In this document: positions 15,036-24,129 of the stretch, one piece after another
Layout of the letters: each line of letters opens with the position of its first letter
How positions within the stretch are numbered: position 1 is the stretch's first letter
IMG/VR virus record: IMGVR_UViG_3300047089_000152
Location: 40,151 to 104,150 of that record
Length of the DNA stretch: 64,000 nucleotides
Source of the DNA: a virus
Reading direction: 5' to 3' (one strand)
The notes under the pieces: generated by a model
Told to the model about the DNA's origin: nothing
Databases searched by the model: none
Seen by the model: only the letters and a program-made list of their open reading frames with translations
Translations under genes and position numbers: made by a program

Positions 15036-18000
15036 TCACCTTTCCTGTAAGTGACTGCCCCAGGCGCGCTGGACCGATCCGCCGCCCTTGACCTTGACGT
15101 TTTTCTTCAGCCACGAGATCAGGAACGCGTCGAACGCGTTCCCCGACGGGGTGATCTCGAACGTGACGGTGGGGCCACCTGAAGCGCTGACCGCCTCATT
15201 CCGCCCGGTCCCGTTGTACGCCATCGTCAAACCGGGTTTCAGCCATCCGCCCCGGTCATAATTGACCATCCCGCCCAGCATGAACGGTGCCACCGAGGAG
15301 ATGAAAGCCCCCAGGTTCCCGGCGACGTCACCACCGTACGTGTGGGTCACCGGGGGTAGCACCGGGCCGGGGGGCGGGGGAGTCACCCCGGGGTGCGCCG
15401 CGATGAACGCGTTCGAGTAGCCGAGCATCTTGGAGATAGCGTTGACGGTTGCCTTGTCCCTGCCTAGTTGCGCTTTCCAGCCCTTCACCGGCCCGGCCAG
15501 GGATTTCAGGCTGCCAGCCGCGCGGATCTCCTTGTCCAGGCCGAGTTCGTTCACGCCCAGCTGGCCGCGCCACGCACGTTCAACGGTCAGCTCGCTGCCC
15601 AGCACACCCAGACGGCGGGTCTCATCCGCGGCTGTCGCGGCCCAGAACTTGTGCTGCCCGGAGGATAGTCCCTTAGCCCCGGCCAGCGCCTTGGCCCGGC
15701 TGACCGCTGCTTGCATCGCTGCTATCTGCTGGTTCACCACGACCGGACCCCACGCGGCGCCGAACCCGCCCCCACGCTTAGACTGCCATGCCCTCAGATA
15801 CGCGGACCCGCGTGACGCGACCGACCCGCCGGCAGCGTACCCGGGGACCATGCCACCCGAACCGTAATATCCGACACCGCCAGGGTGCGCGTAATACTGG
15901 TTCCACGCGTTCACCGGGTTGCCGTACCGCTGCGCGATGTACGCGTACATCCAGGACAGCTGCGGGCCTGCGTGCGACCCTCCAGCAGCCTGCGCGGCGA
16001 ACGGCATCTTCGTCGGGGGCAGCGCCTGCGGGATGCCGTACGCACCCGAGGAGGGGTTCCGCGCGAACCGGTTGTATCCGGCCTCGTGCATTTCCAGGGT
16101 GTTGAACGACGGCCACATCGACGAAGGCCACGGGAACATGCTCCTGGCTATGGCCAGGTTGGCTGCCGCATCCCCGCCGGTAGGCCCAGCACCGGACACA
16201 CCCCCTGAAGCAGCCGCGGCAGCCGCGGCCTTCACCGCGGCGGCCTCGGCGGCTTTCAGCGCGGCCCGCATCATCGACACCATCGACGCTTGCATCGTGG
16301 TGCTGAACTGGTGGTACTTATTCACCGCGTACTGGCCGGAAAGCACGGTCCGGTCACCGGCCTGGACCAGGCCACCACCTGAGAACCCGGGTAGCATCCC
16401 CCGCAGGTGATCAACCGCACCGGCGTTGACCATCTTCGTCGGGACGACCACCTCACCGGGCATCAGCATCGCCGCGACACTATCCTTACCGGGCGTACCC
16501 CCGGTGACATACCAGCCCGCCGCGGCCTGCTTCTGCTTCCCTGTCGCCGCGTTGATCTCCGACAGGGAAAACGAACCCTTACCCGTCATGAGCAGCTCGA
16601 ACGCCGCGGACTTAGGTATCCCCAGCACCTTCGCGATCATCCCGGCGATCTTTCCGGTGCTGTCATTCGCGGCGCGGCCAGCGGTGACAATCTTGTTCGC
16701 CGTGTCCACCAGCGCCTGCGACCCGCTATGCGCGGCTGCGGGCAGCTTAGAACCAAGCCTCTGATCCATAGCGTCCAGGACCGCTGTCGCCTGCGGCCCC
16801 TTGATACCCAGGTCTGCGAGGTCTTTCAGCAGGGTCTGGCGGGCCCCGTGCCCGGCCGCTGTTGCTTGCGTCCCGTGAATGACAGATTTCGCGTACGCGT
16901 TCATCGCGCCCTGCAACCCGACCGCGTTCTCCACCGCGACCGCCATGTCCTTCGACAGGTCCTGAGCCAGCGTCGCACCCAGCTTCTGCGCGTCCAGGGA
17001 CATGTTCGAGAACGAGATCGCCGCTGCCGCGGCGGCCTTCTGAGCCGCACCCAGCGGGTCCTTCGTTTTACCCGCCCATTTAGATAGCAGCTGAAGGTTC
17101 GTGGTGGCCGGACCCCCCGCTTCCTGCGCCAGAGCAGAGATCTCCGCCGCGGCCACCTTCGATGTCCCGGCCATCGGGATCATCACCTGCACGACTTCCT
17201 TGATCGCCGCGATCTGCTGAGACGAAGCAGTCCCGGTCAGCCGGAACGCGTCAGCCATCTGCGTCGCAGCGTTGAACGTGTCCTGGAAGTCGGTTTGCAG
17301 CTGCAACGACGCGTCCGTGACCCTGCGGGACACACCCGTCAGGCCGGTGCCCAGCCCGGAAATCGCCGCGCCCGCCACACCCGCGTCGTTGCTGAACCGT
17401 TTCAGCGTGTTCGCGAACGTCAAGAACCCGGATACGGGGCCCGCCACGATCTTGTCGAAGGTGTCAAACGCCGTGTTCAGCGACTGGACGTTCTTCAGCT
17501 GGTCGGACTGCGCGATAGTCAGCACGTTGATCGCGCTGCCCAGCTGGGTCGCGCCCACCCCCATGTTCGCGTAACCCTGAACGACACCGTTGATCTGAGT
17601 AAGTGCCTGCGTCCACTGCTTGCTGTTCCCCAGGAAATCGGAGACCTTCACCCCGGCCAGCGCCGCCAGGGCCATCGCCCCGGACAGCCCGTCAGTCCCG
17701 AACGCGTGCGTGATACCAGCTAGCCGGCCCGTCACCAGGGTCAGCTGGCCCGCCAGCTTGTTATGCTCCTCAGCTAGCCGCTGCACGTCCTGCGCCGCGT
17801 TGGATATGCCGCTAGCCTGCAACGCGATCTGCAACGCGGCCAGGTTACCCCCGGACGTTTTCAGCGCGCCGCTGAGCTTGCCCGTCTCATTCGACAGTTT
17901 CGCTGTCGTCTGCGACAGGGCGTTACTGAGCGTGTTGATGAGATTCAGGGGGGTCGCGTGGGCGACCAGCCGGTCCATTGACTCGTTGAACCTGTCAACC

Positions 18001-19778
18001 GCCGACTTGCCCCGGCCCAGCCACAGGTACAGAGCCGTCAGCGCCGCGACCGCGACCACCCCGATCGCGATCCACGGGTTAGCGGCGATCAGCCCCCCGA
18101 AAGACTTCGCCAAAGCAACCACCCGGCCCGGGAGAGCCTTAAGGTTGTTACCCAAGTCGCGGAACGTCGCCCCGAGGACAGCGAATTTCGTCCCCCCGCC
18201 CGCCGCTGCCAGGTCCTTCACAGCGGTCCCGGCCAGTCTCGTCCCCACCGCCGTCGCGGCGAGCTGTTCCAGCGGTCGCAGCAACCCGATCAGCGCGGTT
18301 GTTGCCAGCCCTGACCACAACCAGATCCCGTGGACAGCCACGACCACCGCGAGTATCGGCAACGGCAGTTTCGTGAAAATGTCGAAGAGTCTCGCGGCGG
18401 CACCGACGATGCTCAGCAGAGCCTCAGCGATACCGGTCTGCTGGGTGACCCGGATCAGTCTCCCGAACGCGTCACCCAGCGACACGGCGATACGGCCGAA
18501 CTCTTGCAGGTCACGCTTACCCGCGGCCAGGAAGTTCGACAGGCCGGAACCGCTAGTCGTAGCCAGGACGGTGATCTTAGCGGCCAGCCGGTCGATGAAA
18601 GCGCCCGTATCGACGGCGAGCTTGTTGAAAAGCCCGGTCTTGGTCCCTACGATCGCGATCGCGTCACCGTACAGCTGCCACACCTGCGGCCGGACCGTGT
18701 TGTGAAGCTTCTCCAGGTTCCCCGTCATCGGCGGGATCGTCGCGTTCAAAGCGTCGGAGACCGTGTGAATGTTCTGGAGCCTGTTGAACACTGCGCGGGC
18801 CGCGTCAGCCCCCGCGATACCGAACGCTGCCAGCCCCGCAGCTGCGGTGACCAGCGCCGGGATGATCACGGCGAGGGTTTCTATAACGGTATCCAGGGCG
18901 ATATGCCACCCCGACACGGCGGACAGCCCCCCGAACAGCGCCACCCGGGCGGTCAGCGCCCCGATACCGAACCGGCCGAACGCCCCAGCCCCCTGTATCA
19001 GCCTGTTGTTCGTCGCCGCGACCACAGGGTTGAGCCGTTTAAACGCCTCCTCCAGCCCGAGGAGCTGCCCCTCAGCCGCGGCTAGCCCCGCCAGGTCGAC
19101 CTTCCCGCCCAGCTTCAGGTCAGCGGCCTCACGTTTAAGCTGATCTATCGCCCCTTCAGACACCGCGATAGCCGTTATCAGCGCCTTGGCGTCGGCGCCC
19201 ACCACGATTTTCCTCGCGTAACCCTTCAGCAGCGCGATCTGCGCGAGGACAGCGTCGAGTTCCTTCTCAGCCTTGTTCCTGTCGACGTCCAGGGGCAGAC
19301 CTTCAGGGTCACCCAGCGAAGCGCGCAGGTGGAACGCTTTTTGTTCCAGCCTCGCGATCTGCAACAGGGCCTGCTTCGCGTCCGCGTCGATCTTCAGACC
19401 CGAAGCGTCCTCCCGCAGCTGCGCCAGGTTCGCGCGTTCCTTCGCGATCGCAGCGTCTATCTTCCTGGTGTCCGCGTCCATCGCGATTTTCGCGACCGTA
19501 TCCGCTAGCCCCTTAAGTTGCAGCTGCAACTTGCGGATAGTAGCCTCTGCGGGTTTCCCGTTCGCCCCGATCTTAACCTCGGCGAGCTGCCTGTTCAGGT
19601 CAGTCATCCGCGCTTTCAACGCGGCTATCTGCCCGCGGGCCTGCGTGGTGTCCGCGGTGACAGGGATTTTCCCCTCAAGCCCCGCCAGGGCCTTCGTCAC
19701 ACCGGCGATCGCCTGGCTGCGGAACATCTTCGTGTCCGCCTCAATCGAGACGAACACCTCACCGATACGGCTAGCCAC
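15036..19778 (-). CDS. Tape measure protein with embedded lysozyme-like domain
   Basis: 1,580 residues. The N-terminal 250 residues are coiled coil; residues 270-330 and 460-600 hold several hydrophobic segments (AVIIPALVTAAAGLAAF, WIAIGVVAVAALTALYLWLG); a region near 1,225-1,330 (EMHEAGYNRFARNPSSGAYG ... ARRYG-like, NQYYAHPGGVGYYGSGG) matches the transglycosylase/lysozyme-like domain found in actinophage tape measures. The length predicts a tail near 240 nm at about 0.15 nm per residue. It follows the tail chaperones and the gp10-like gene, the expected order. Confidence 0.93.
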   Translation of the reverse strand: MASRIGEVFVSIEADTKMFRSQAIAGVTKALAGLEGKIPVTADTTQARGQIAALKARMTDLNRQLAEVKIGANGKPAEATIRKLQLQLKGLADTVAKIAMDADTRKIDAAIAKERANLAQLREDASGLKIDADAKQALLQIARLEQKAFHLRASLGDPEGLPLDVDRNKAEKELDAVLAQIALLKGYARKIVVGADAKALITAIAVSEGAIDQLKREAADLKLGGKVDLAGLAAAEGQLLGLEEAFKRLNPVVAATNNRLIQGAGAFGRFGIGALTARVALFGGLSAVSGWHIALDTVIETLAVIIPALVTAAAGLAAFGIAGADAARAVFNRLQNIHTVSDALNATIPPMTGNLEKLHNTVRPQVWQLYGDAIAIVGTKTGLFNKLAVDTGAFIDRLAAKITVLATTSGSGLSNFLAAGKRDLQEFGRIAVSLGDAFGRLIRVTQQTGIAEALLSIVGAAARLFDIFTKLPLPILAVVVAVHGIWLWSGLATTALIGLLRPLEQLAATAVGTRLAGTAVKDLAAAGGGTKFAVLGATFRDLGNNLKALPGRVVALAKSFGGLIAANPWIAIGVVAVAALTALYLWLGRGKSAVDRFNESMDRLVAHATPLNLINTLSNALSQTTAKLSNETGKLSGALKTSGGNLAALQIALQASGISNAAQDVQRLAEEHNKLAGQLTLVTGRLAGITHAFGTDGLSGAMALAALAGVKVSDFLGNSKQWTQALTQINGVVQGYANMGVGATQLGSAINVLTIAQSDQLKNVQSLNTAFDTFDKIVAGPVSGFLTFANTLKRFSNDAGVAGAAISGLGTGLTGVSRRVTDASLQLQTDFQDTFNAATQMADAFRLTGTASSQQIAAIKEVVQVMIPMAGTSKVAAAEISALAQEAGGPATTNLQLLSKWAGKTKDPLGAAQKAAAAAAISFSNMSLDAQKLGATLAQDLSKDMAVAVENAVGLQGAMNAYAKSVIHGTQATAAGHGARQTLLKDLADLGIKGPQATAVLDAMDQRLGSKLPAAAHSGSQALVDTANKIVTAGRAANDSTGKIAGMIAKVLGIPKSAAFELLMTGKGSFSLSEINAATGKQKQAAAGWYVTGGTPGKDSVAAMLMPGEVVVPTKMVNAGAVDHLRGMLPGFSGGGLVQAGDRTVLSGQYAVNKYHQFSTTMQASMVSMMRAALKAAEAAAVKAAAAAAASGGVSGAGPTGGDAAANLAIARSMFPWPSSMWPSFNTLEMHEAGYNRFARNPSSGAYGIPQALPPTKMPFAAQAAGGSHAGPQLSWMYAYIAQRYGNPVNAWNQYYAHPGGVGYYGSGGMVPGYAAGGSVASRGSAYLRAWQSKRGGGFGAAWGPVVVNQQIAAMQAAVSRAKALAGAKGLSSGQHKFWAATAADETRRLGVLGSELTVERAWRGQLGVNELGLDKEIRAAGSLKSLAGPVKGWKAQLGRDKATVNAISKMLGYSNAFIAAHPGVTPPPPGPVLPPVTHTYGGDVAGNLGAFISSVAPFMLGGMVNYDRGGWLKPGLTMAYNGTGRNEAVSASGGPTVTFEITPSGNAFDAFLISWLKKNVKVKGGGSVQRAWGSHLQER

Positions 19779-19781
19779 AGG

Positions 19782-20219
19782 TCACACCTGACCCTGGAGA
19801 GCCCACAAGGACTCCATCAAGAACGGGTACGGCCTCGCACCAGGATGATGCACGAGCGGCCCGAAATACCCCGTCGCGTAATTCGACAGCGACCAGGCCC
19901 CAGACGATTCGATGACGTGCGGTTTCGTGCCCCTCTCCAGGAACTGCGCCGCACCCGACGCGGACACCTCAGACCACGGCGTATCCGAACCGATCGCATG
20001 CAGATACGAATGGATCGAAGCGGCCGTCCCACCCGGTGGGGTCGACGTCCCCGGCCGCCCGCTCTTACCCGGCGACCCCACCACCCGCTTACGGACCTTC
20101 GCCCGGGCATACACCGCCGCCCGGCCACCCAGCTCCTGCATCAGATGCGCGACAGGGCCAAGAGGGTCATTCAGGAAAGCGCGGATCTCAGCCTCGCTGA
20201 ACTTCACGCGTACACCCAT
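19782..20219 (-). CDS. HK97 gp10-like tail completion protein
   Basis: 145 residues. The ATG at 20219 overlaps the stop of the frameshifted chaperone frame (TGATG) and has GGGGAGG 5 bases upstream. The pattern 'AAVYARAKVRKRV', then 'HVIESSGAWSL' and 'GPLVHHPGARPYPFL' is typical of the HK97 gp10 family that closes the head-tail or tail tube. Its place after the chaperones, between them and the tape measure, is less usual; gp10-like genes normally precede the major tail gene. Confidence 0.75.
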   Translation of the reverse strand: MGVRVKFSEAEIRAFLNDPLGPVAHLMQELGGRAAVYARAKVRKRVVGSPGKSGRPGTSTPPGGTAASIHSYLHAIGSDTPWSEVSASGAAQFLERGTKPHVIESSGAWSLSNYATGYFGPLVHHPGARPYPFLMESLWALQGQV

Positions 20220-20934
20220 CAGACCTCCCCGTCCCATTCGACACCCAGCGAAGCCATATGCTCGCGGAGCTGATCCTTCGCCGTCGATTCCGCACCCTGA
20301 TCTGCGTACAGCTCGTCCATGAACTGCTTCTTCTGCTCCTCATCCAGCGGGTTAGTGATACACGCCAGGGCTAGGTTGCACGCTTGCCGCGGGGTGAGCG
20401 ACGTGATACCGCGGCCTGTCTTGTAGATCTGACCGCCGTCGATTTCCGCGAAGTGCTCTGCCGCCCAGCCGAGGAGCTGGAAGGCGACTCGGTAGGGCGC
20501 GCCGCGATCAGCTTGATCGCCTGGGCCACCACATCCATCAGTTCCTCAGCATCAGCCTTGCACCGCACCGCATGATCCTGGAACCTGTCCCAGTCACCTT
20601 CACCTGCGAACGCGCAGTCCCGGGCAGCGGCACTTTTCCCCGCTTCCTTACAGCCAGGGCAGTTACCGCACGGATCCTCATCTTCCAGGATCACGTCCCG
20701 CAGGATCTCATACATCGCCGCGTACGCCCGGTCATCATCGGTCCGCAGGTTCGCCGCGTGGCTGAACTTCAGCAGCGGCATCAACCCGACCTTCTCCGAA
20801 ACGCGGAAAGACTCCCCGGCCAGCGTGATAACCCTGGCCGGGGAGATGACTTCCCCGGACAGCTCCGGGTCTGTTGCCTGCTGTAGCTCGATCGCGCCGC
20901 GTTCCGCAGCGTCGTCCATCTCTTCGTAGTCCAC
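20219..20934 (-). CDS. Tail assembly chaperone, -1 frameshift product (G-T type)
   Basis: The frame of the 20371-20934 gene loses sense after about KLIAARP, while the -1 frame then reads PYRVAFQLLGWAAEHFAE and continues cleanly to a stop at 20219-20221 (ends EHMASLGVEWDGEV). That second frame has no start codon of its own. The switch is consistent with a -1 slip of a proline tRNA from CCT to CCC at 20494-20497. The fused product would be about 238 residues. Long tailed phages make such a chaperone pair to load the tape measure protein; the gene position is exactly right. Confidence 0.8.
20371..20934 (-). CDS. Tail assembly chaperone (G-type, unshifted)
   Basis: 187 residues from a GTG at 20934 with AGGAGG upstream; an ATG at 20964 is an alternative. 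The core (VITLAGESFRVSEKVGLMPLLKFSHAAN) is typical of phage chaperones that bind the tape measure protein. An unusual insert CGNCPGCKEAGKSAAARDC carries four cysteines. The last 30 residues (SRKSTAVRSTRQAAVSRRSP) have the composition of an out-of-frame tail, since the true coding there is the -1 frame. Confidence 0.82.
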   Translation of the reverse strand: MDYEEMDDAAERGAIELQQATDPELSGEVISPARVITLAGESFRVSEKVGLMPLLKFSHAANLRTDDDRAYAAMYEILRDVILEDEDPCGNCPGCKEAGKSAAARDCAFAGEGDWDRFQDHAVRCKADAEELMDVVAQAIKLIAARPTESPSSSSAGRQSTSRKSTAVRSTRQAAVSRRSPRGKRAT

Positions 20935-20987
20935 CGGGACAGAACCTCCTTGCCTGAGTAGCATGAATGGTGCCGTTCCCCAGCGGC

Positions 20988-21018
20988 GTGGCAGCGCCCC
21001 TTACCGGGGCGCTGCCAC
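20988..21018 (-). terminator. Hairpin between major tail and chaperone genes
   Basis: Perfect 13-bp stem GTGGCAGCGCCCC with its complement around a 5-base loop, 8 bases after the major tail protein stop. Such a hairpin after a highly expressed structural gene probably attenuates transcription so the chaperone is made in smaller amounts. Confidence 0.8.
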
Positions 21019-21025
21019 TTACGGA

Positions 21026-21484
21026 TCAGGTACCAGCGATACCGGAAGACGGGTAGCGGATGATCGGCGTTGCAGCATTCCACGTCGACTTCAGGCTGAC
21101 CGCAGCGGAGACACCACCAGCAACCGAGTAGTCCGGCAGGACCGCGCCGAAGAAGTACTGGCCGGGGGCGGTGCCCTGCGCACCGATAGTCGACGGGTAC
21201 AGGTACATGTTCCGCGAAAGACCATCCGTCGCAGCCACATACGTCTGCGCCGTGGCCGTGTCATAGAACCCCGAGAAGTCACCCGACGCGTCGGGCAGGC
21301 CAGCGACCCAGATCAGGTTCGGGTCACCCATCGCGGTCACGTCAACCTTGTTCACCACGAAGTTGATAGACCAGTCAGTCAGAAACGCCATCGGCGACGC
21401 GATAGCCGTACCGGTAGCGAGACCACCACCGGGACCGGTGACCCCGACGTAAACGATCCCGTTACGACCGTGGATACGTGACAT
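21026..21484 (-). CDS. Major tail protein
   Basis: 152 residues. N-terminal 'NGIVYVGVTGPGG' followed by 'SPMAFLTDWSINFVVNKVDVTAMGD' and 'GDFSGFYDTATAQTYVAATDG' show the tail-tube fold with its central loop. Followed by a hairpin and the chaperones, the canonical order. Comparatively short for the family. Confidence 0.85.
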   Translation of the reverse strand: MSRIHGRNGIVYVGVTGPGGGLATGTAIASPMAFLTDWSINFVVNKVDVTAMGDPNLIWVAGLPDASGDFSGFYDTATAQTYVAATDGLSRNMYLYPSTIGAQGTAPGQYFFGAVLPDYSVAGGVSAAVSLKSTWNAATPIIRYPSSGIAGT

Positions 21485-21502
21485 TTGCTGTGCTCCTTCT
21501 AC

Positions 21503-22558
21503 TCAGTGTTCCAGGAGTTCCAGCAGGCGTTTCGCGTTGCTGGTGAACGTGCGGTCAGCGATAGCCTCACGCGCTTTGTATGCCGCCTGTTCCCGTTCAC
21601 TATCGTGGGCGAGCCACCAGCGGATCTGATCCCCTGCCTCTTCCGGGCTGGAGAACGTAGGGAGCATGTCCAGCACCGAATCCCCCTCCGCGCGGGGATC
21701 GCGGAGGTAGAAAAGCCCGCACGCCGCTTGTTCCACCTCACGGGGCCCCATCGCCCACGGGACGGCGGTGCTGTCAGCGTCCGCGTCGTCGTATTCGCGG
21801 CGGTAAAAGTTGATGCCGCACTTCGCGTTGCGGTACACCTCGGCCACTTCGCTGTTGTCGACACAGTCGTCAATGTCATGGCCCATGAACCTGCGCAGCG
21901 GAGACTTCGACGCCCCCGGCCAGCAGCCCCCCAGCAGCACGTCCAGGCCGTCCAGGTTCATCCGCTCGAAAAAGTCGATGCGGGACTGGAACCCCGTCCC
22001 GATGAACGCCAGGTCCGCCGCGAGGTCCACGTTGACAGGGCCCGTGCGAGGGTAATGCACGGAAGGCCGGTACGCGTGCGGCGCATACTCCGCGACGGCA
22101 CCTAGCTCCCGGTACTGCTCAATGTTCACCGGGTCGTTCAGCAAGACGATGTCGCTGCATTCCGCGCGTTCCAGCTGCATCTTTTCCTGGTACGGCGACT
22201 CGGTGGCGAGCAGGACAACTTTCATCCGCCGCTGCTGAAGCAGGGCCATCAGCCCCGGGGTGACGAAGAAACCGGAAACGAAAATAACCGCGTCTGGCCA
22301 GAACGTGAAAGCCGCATGAGAGATGCCCTGCATCGCCATGCGCAGCGCGTCCTCGTCGTTCATCGCCCGGCGTACCAGCGGGTGCCCCGACTCGTCCACG
22401 TCCCCCGTGGAAATCAAAGCATGACCGTAAAATTGTATACGATCATCAGAATTAAAACTGGCAACTTCACACCCAAGCTCCCGCAGCGCCTCACACCAAC
22501 CGTCATGCACATCAGCCACAGAAAAATTTGGGCCTGGATGTACCACTAGTATGCGCAC
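21503..22558 (-). CDS. CgeB-like glycosyltransferase
   Basis: 351 residues from the GTG at 22558; the open frame extends upstream through GG-repeat DNA but that part is low-complexity. N-terminal 'RILVVHPGPNFSVADVHDGW' and C-terminal 'GINFYRREY', 'PREVEQAACGLFYLRDPR' and 'SPEEAGDQIRWWLAHD' are blocks of the CgeB/GT4-like group with the conserved E near the donor site. Located between the tail completion gene and the major tail protein gene, so its target may be the tail tube. The 5' portion (22430-22560) is distinctly AT-richer than neighbours, a sign of transfer. Confidence 0.85.
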   Translation of the reverse strand: MRILVVHPGPNFSVADVHDGWCEALRELGCEVASFNSDDRIQFYGHALISTGDVDESGHPLVRRAMNDEDALRMAMQGISHAAFTFWPDAVIFVSGFFVTPGLMALLQQRRMKVVLLATESPYQEKMQLERAECSDIVLLNDPVNIEQYRELGAVAEYAPHAYRPSVHYPRTGPVNVDLAADLAFIGTGFQSRIDFFERMNLDGLDVLLGGCWPGASKSPLRRFMGHDIDDCVDNSEVAEVYRNAKCGINFYRREYDDADADSTAVPWAMGPREVEQAACGLFYLRDPRAEGDSVLDMLPTFSSPEEAGDQIRWWLAHDSEREQAAYKAREAIADRTFTSNAKRLLELLEH

Positions 22559-22582
22559 GGAAGCATCATCCTGTCCTAAGTG

Positions 22583-22598
22583 TGGTAGGATAGTAATT
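22583..22598 (+). promoter_or_regulatory. Extended -10 promoter of GG element E4
   Basis: TGG TAGGAT AGTAATT, a diverged member of the plus-strand element, pointing against all surrounding genes. The next features downstream on this strand are GG repeat and an 18-bp hairpin. Confidence 0.5.
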
Positions 22599-22718
22599 GC
22601 ATTGGAGGGGCATGGCATGGCACGGCCCGGAGTGCTGGGGTGGGGAACGGAATGGATGGGCAGGATAGATCCAGGTTGGTGCGCATCTTTTACAGGTGCG
22701 CACCAACCTGGATCAGAA
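22598..22718 (+). ncRNA. Candidate short RNA: GG-repeat element E4
   Basis: Between the promoter at 22583 and the hairpin at 22668 lies about 65 bases of (NNN)GG repeat (22604-22667). The predicted transcript of about 120 bases runs opposite to the genes on both sides and would be antisense to the 3' end of the 22690-23100 gene. There is no open frame of note. The arrangement is repeated at 39328 and, in part, at 46425 and 50280. Confidence 0.45.
22668..22714. terminator. 18-bp hairpin overlapping a gene end
   Basis: GATCCAGGTTGGTGCGCA (22668-22685) pairs perfectly with 22697-22714; the loop contains TCTTTT. It covers the last codons and stop of the minus-strand gene 22690-23100, and also ends the GG element on the plus strand. 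Confidence 0.8.
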
Positions 22719-23100
22719 ATGAGCATCCCATGTATTGCTGGCCGGCGTATTCGGTGAGTCCGTAGGTCATCACCTGCAATACGACCGTGAACTCCACCGC
22801 CCCGCCCAGGGTCGGGTCAGCCTGCACCGCCGCGTTGATGCTTTTAGTACCGGACGTGGACACGTAGTCGTCGATTACGTCCTGGCCGGAAGCGTCGTTC
22901 GCGGCGGATACCAGCACGACGGCGAGGAGATTGACCTGGGTTTCGCCGTCCATCGTGATGCCGTAATTGACCGCTGGCCGGTTCGGGATTATGACCGCGC
23001 ATGGCGGTATGACCTGCCCGGGTGCGATCGCGTGTACGTTCAGCCCGGTGGTGGATAGCCGGGTTGCGAGCGCGACCCTGATCGCTTTGACGTTAGCCAT
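22690..23100 (-). CDS. Head-tail joining or tail terminator protein
   Basis: 136 residues, starting directly after the stop of the small gene at 23101. The pattern 'VKAIRVALATRLSTTGLNVHA', 'IPPCAVIIP', 'NLLAVVLVSAAND' and the C-terminal 'YMGCSFLIQV' fits the tail terminator/neck family that caps the tail tube. Its final 9 codons form one arm of the 22668 hairpin. Assignment rests on order (between connector and major tail protein) and fold pattern. Confidence 0.65.
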   Translation of the reverse strand: MANVKAIRVALATRLSTTGLNVHAIAPGQVIPPCAVIIPNRPAVNYGITMDGETQVNLLAVVLVSAANDASGQDVIDDYVSTSGTKSINAAVQADPTLGGAVEFTVVLQVMTYGLTEYAGQQYMGCSFLIQVGAHL

Positions 23101-23181
23101 CTACGGGCGGTCCTTGCATGTATGGCCCTTCTTGGTCCAGTAGACCTTCCCGCATATGCCGCACGCTTTCGTCATCCCCAT
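23101..23181 (-). CDS. 26-residue zinc-knuckle peptide
   Basis: Fits exactly, with no spare base, between the stop of the connector gene and the start of the tail terminator gene. The sequence contains CGIC and HTC with basic residues (KKGHTCKDRP), a likely metal site. Exact packing argues for a translated gene despite its size. Confidence 0.5.
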   Translation of the reverse strand: MGMTKACGICGKVYWTKKGHTCKDRP

Positions 23182-24117
23182 CTATACGCCGACTTTCCCG
23201 CGGCCTCTGATGTAGCAGCGGAGCTGCTCCGCGATCCACGGGTTAGGATTCAACCGGACAATGCCGAGGTCAGCCATACCCATGACACCCCAGGGGGCGT
23301 CTTTCAGCTTGAACCAGTCCGAGGCGATCAGCAGCGCCGCCTGGGTAACCACGGGCGGGACCTGCGGCCAGCCGAACACGCCGGTGATCTGGACCCGGTC
23401 GAGGTGGACGAACGGCCAGATGAACGGGAACCAGTTCGACTGCCCGATCACCTGAACCTGCGTGTACGGTTTCGGTTCACCGGAGGCGAGCTGGTTGAAC
23501 TGGCCGTCGCCGACGCGGAGCATGTAGTTGGTGTTCTGCGTCCATGTCGTCTCGTACACCCCGTCCCCGTCACTGTCGATTTTCAGGGACGTGACGGACA
23601 CCAGGTCATCGACGGGGAGCAGCCAGATGTCCTGCGGCTGGTATGTGCGCGTGTCGGTGAACCGGAAGAAATGCCTCCCGCAGTACGTGTCAATCCACCG
23701 TGACGTCGCCAGGCAAACCGAAGCGATCACCGAATCGGTGGCAGGGTCGGTTTGCCCGAGTCGGTCTTTCAGCTCCTCGGGTCCCACGTACCAGCGTGGC
23801 TGGTCCAGCGCCAGTACCCGCCACGTTCCGGGCTGCACATCTGATGCGGTACCAGTGCCGATGAAGGCGTAAGACCAGAGGCCGTCGATGTTTGCGACCG
23901 CGGGGGAGCACGGCACGATCAGCTGGTACACGCCCGTGCTGGTCTTGGTGATGTCAGCCGGGGCAGTGCCAGCGAAGGTGTGGATTGTCTGGGTTGCGGC
24001 CGGGTCGGTGATTACGCACGACACGGCGGTCGGGTCGGTGGGGGTGCCGGACACGGTGAATGTCGCGACGATCGTGGCAAGCTCGTTCACATTGTCGTAA
24101 AACACCGTCGCAGTCAA
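23182..24117 (-). CDS. Head-tail connector with N-terminal Ig-like domain
   Basis: 311 residues. Residues 1-105 form a beta-sandwich-like segment of virion decoration type (TATVFYDNVNELATIVATF). From about 110 the helical connector starts: 'VGPEELKDRLGQTDPATDSVIASVCLATSRWIDTYCGRHF', the signature of HK97 gp6-like adaptors, followed by beta strands and a basic C terminus. It should join portal and tail. The fusion of an Ig-like head to the connector is notable but seen in actinophages. Confidence 0.78.
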   Translation of the reverse strand: MTATVFYDNVNELATIVATFTVSGTPTDPTAVSCVITDPAATQTIHTFAGTAPADITKTSTGVYQLIVPCSPAVANIDGLWSYAFIGTGTASDVQPGTWRVLALDQPRWYVGPEELKDRLGQTDPATDSVIASVCLATSRWIDTYCGRHFFRFTDTRTYQPQDIWLLPVDDLVSVTSLKIDSDGDGVYETTWTQNTNYMLRVGDGQFNQLASGEPKPYTQVQVIGQSNWFPFIWPFVHLDRVQITGVFGWPQVPPVVTQAALLIASDWFKLKDAPWGVMGMADLGIVRLNPNPWIAEQLRCYIRGRGKVGV

Positions 24118-24129
24118 ACGTGCCTCCTG

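Noticed and set aside
16407-18705. Plus-strand frames inside the tape measure gene
   Set aside because: Same antisense artefact; no start signals and no family-like sequence.
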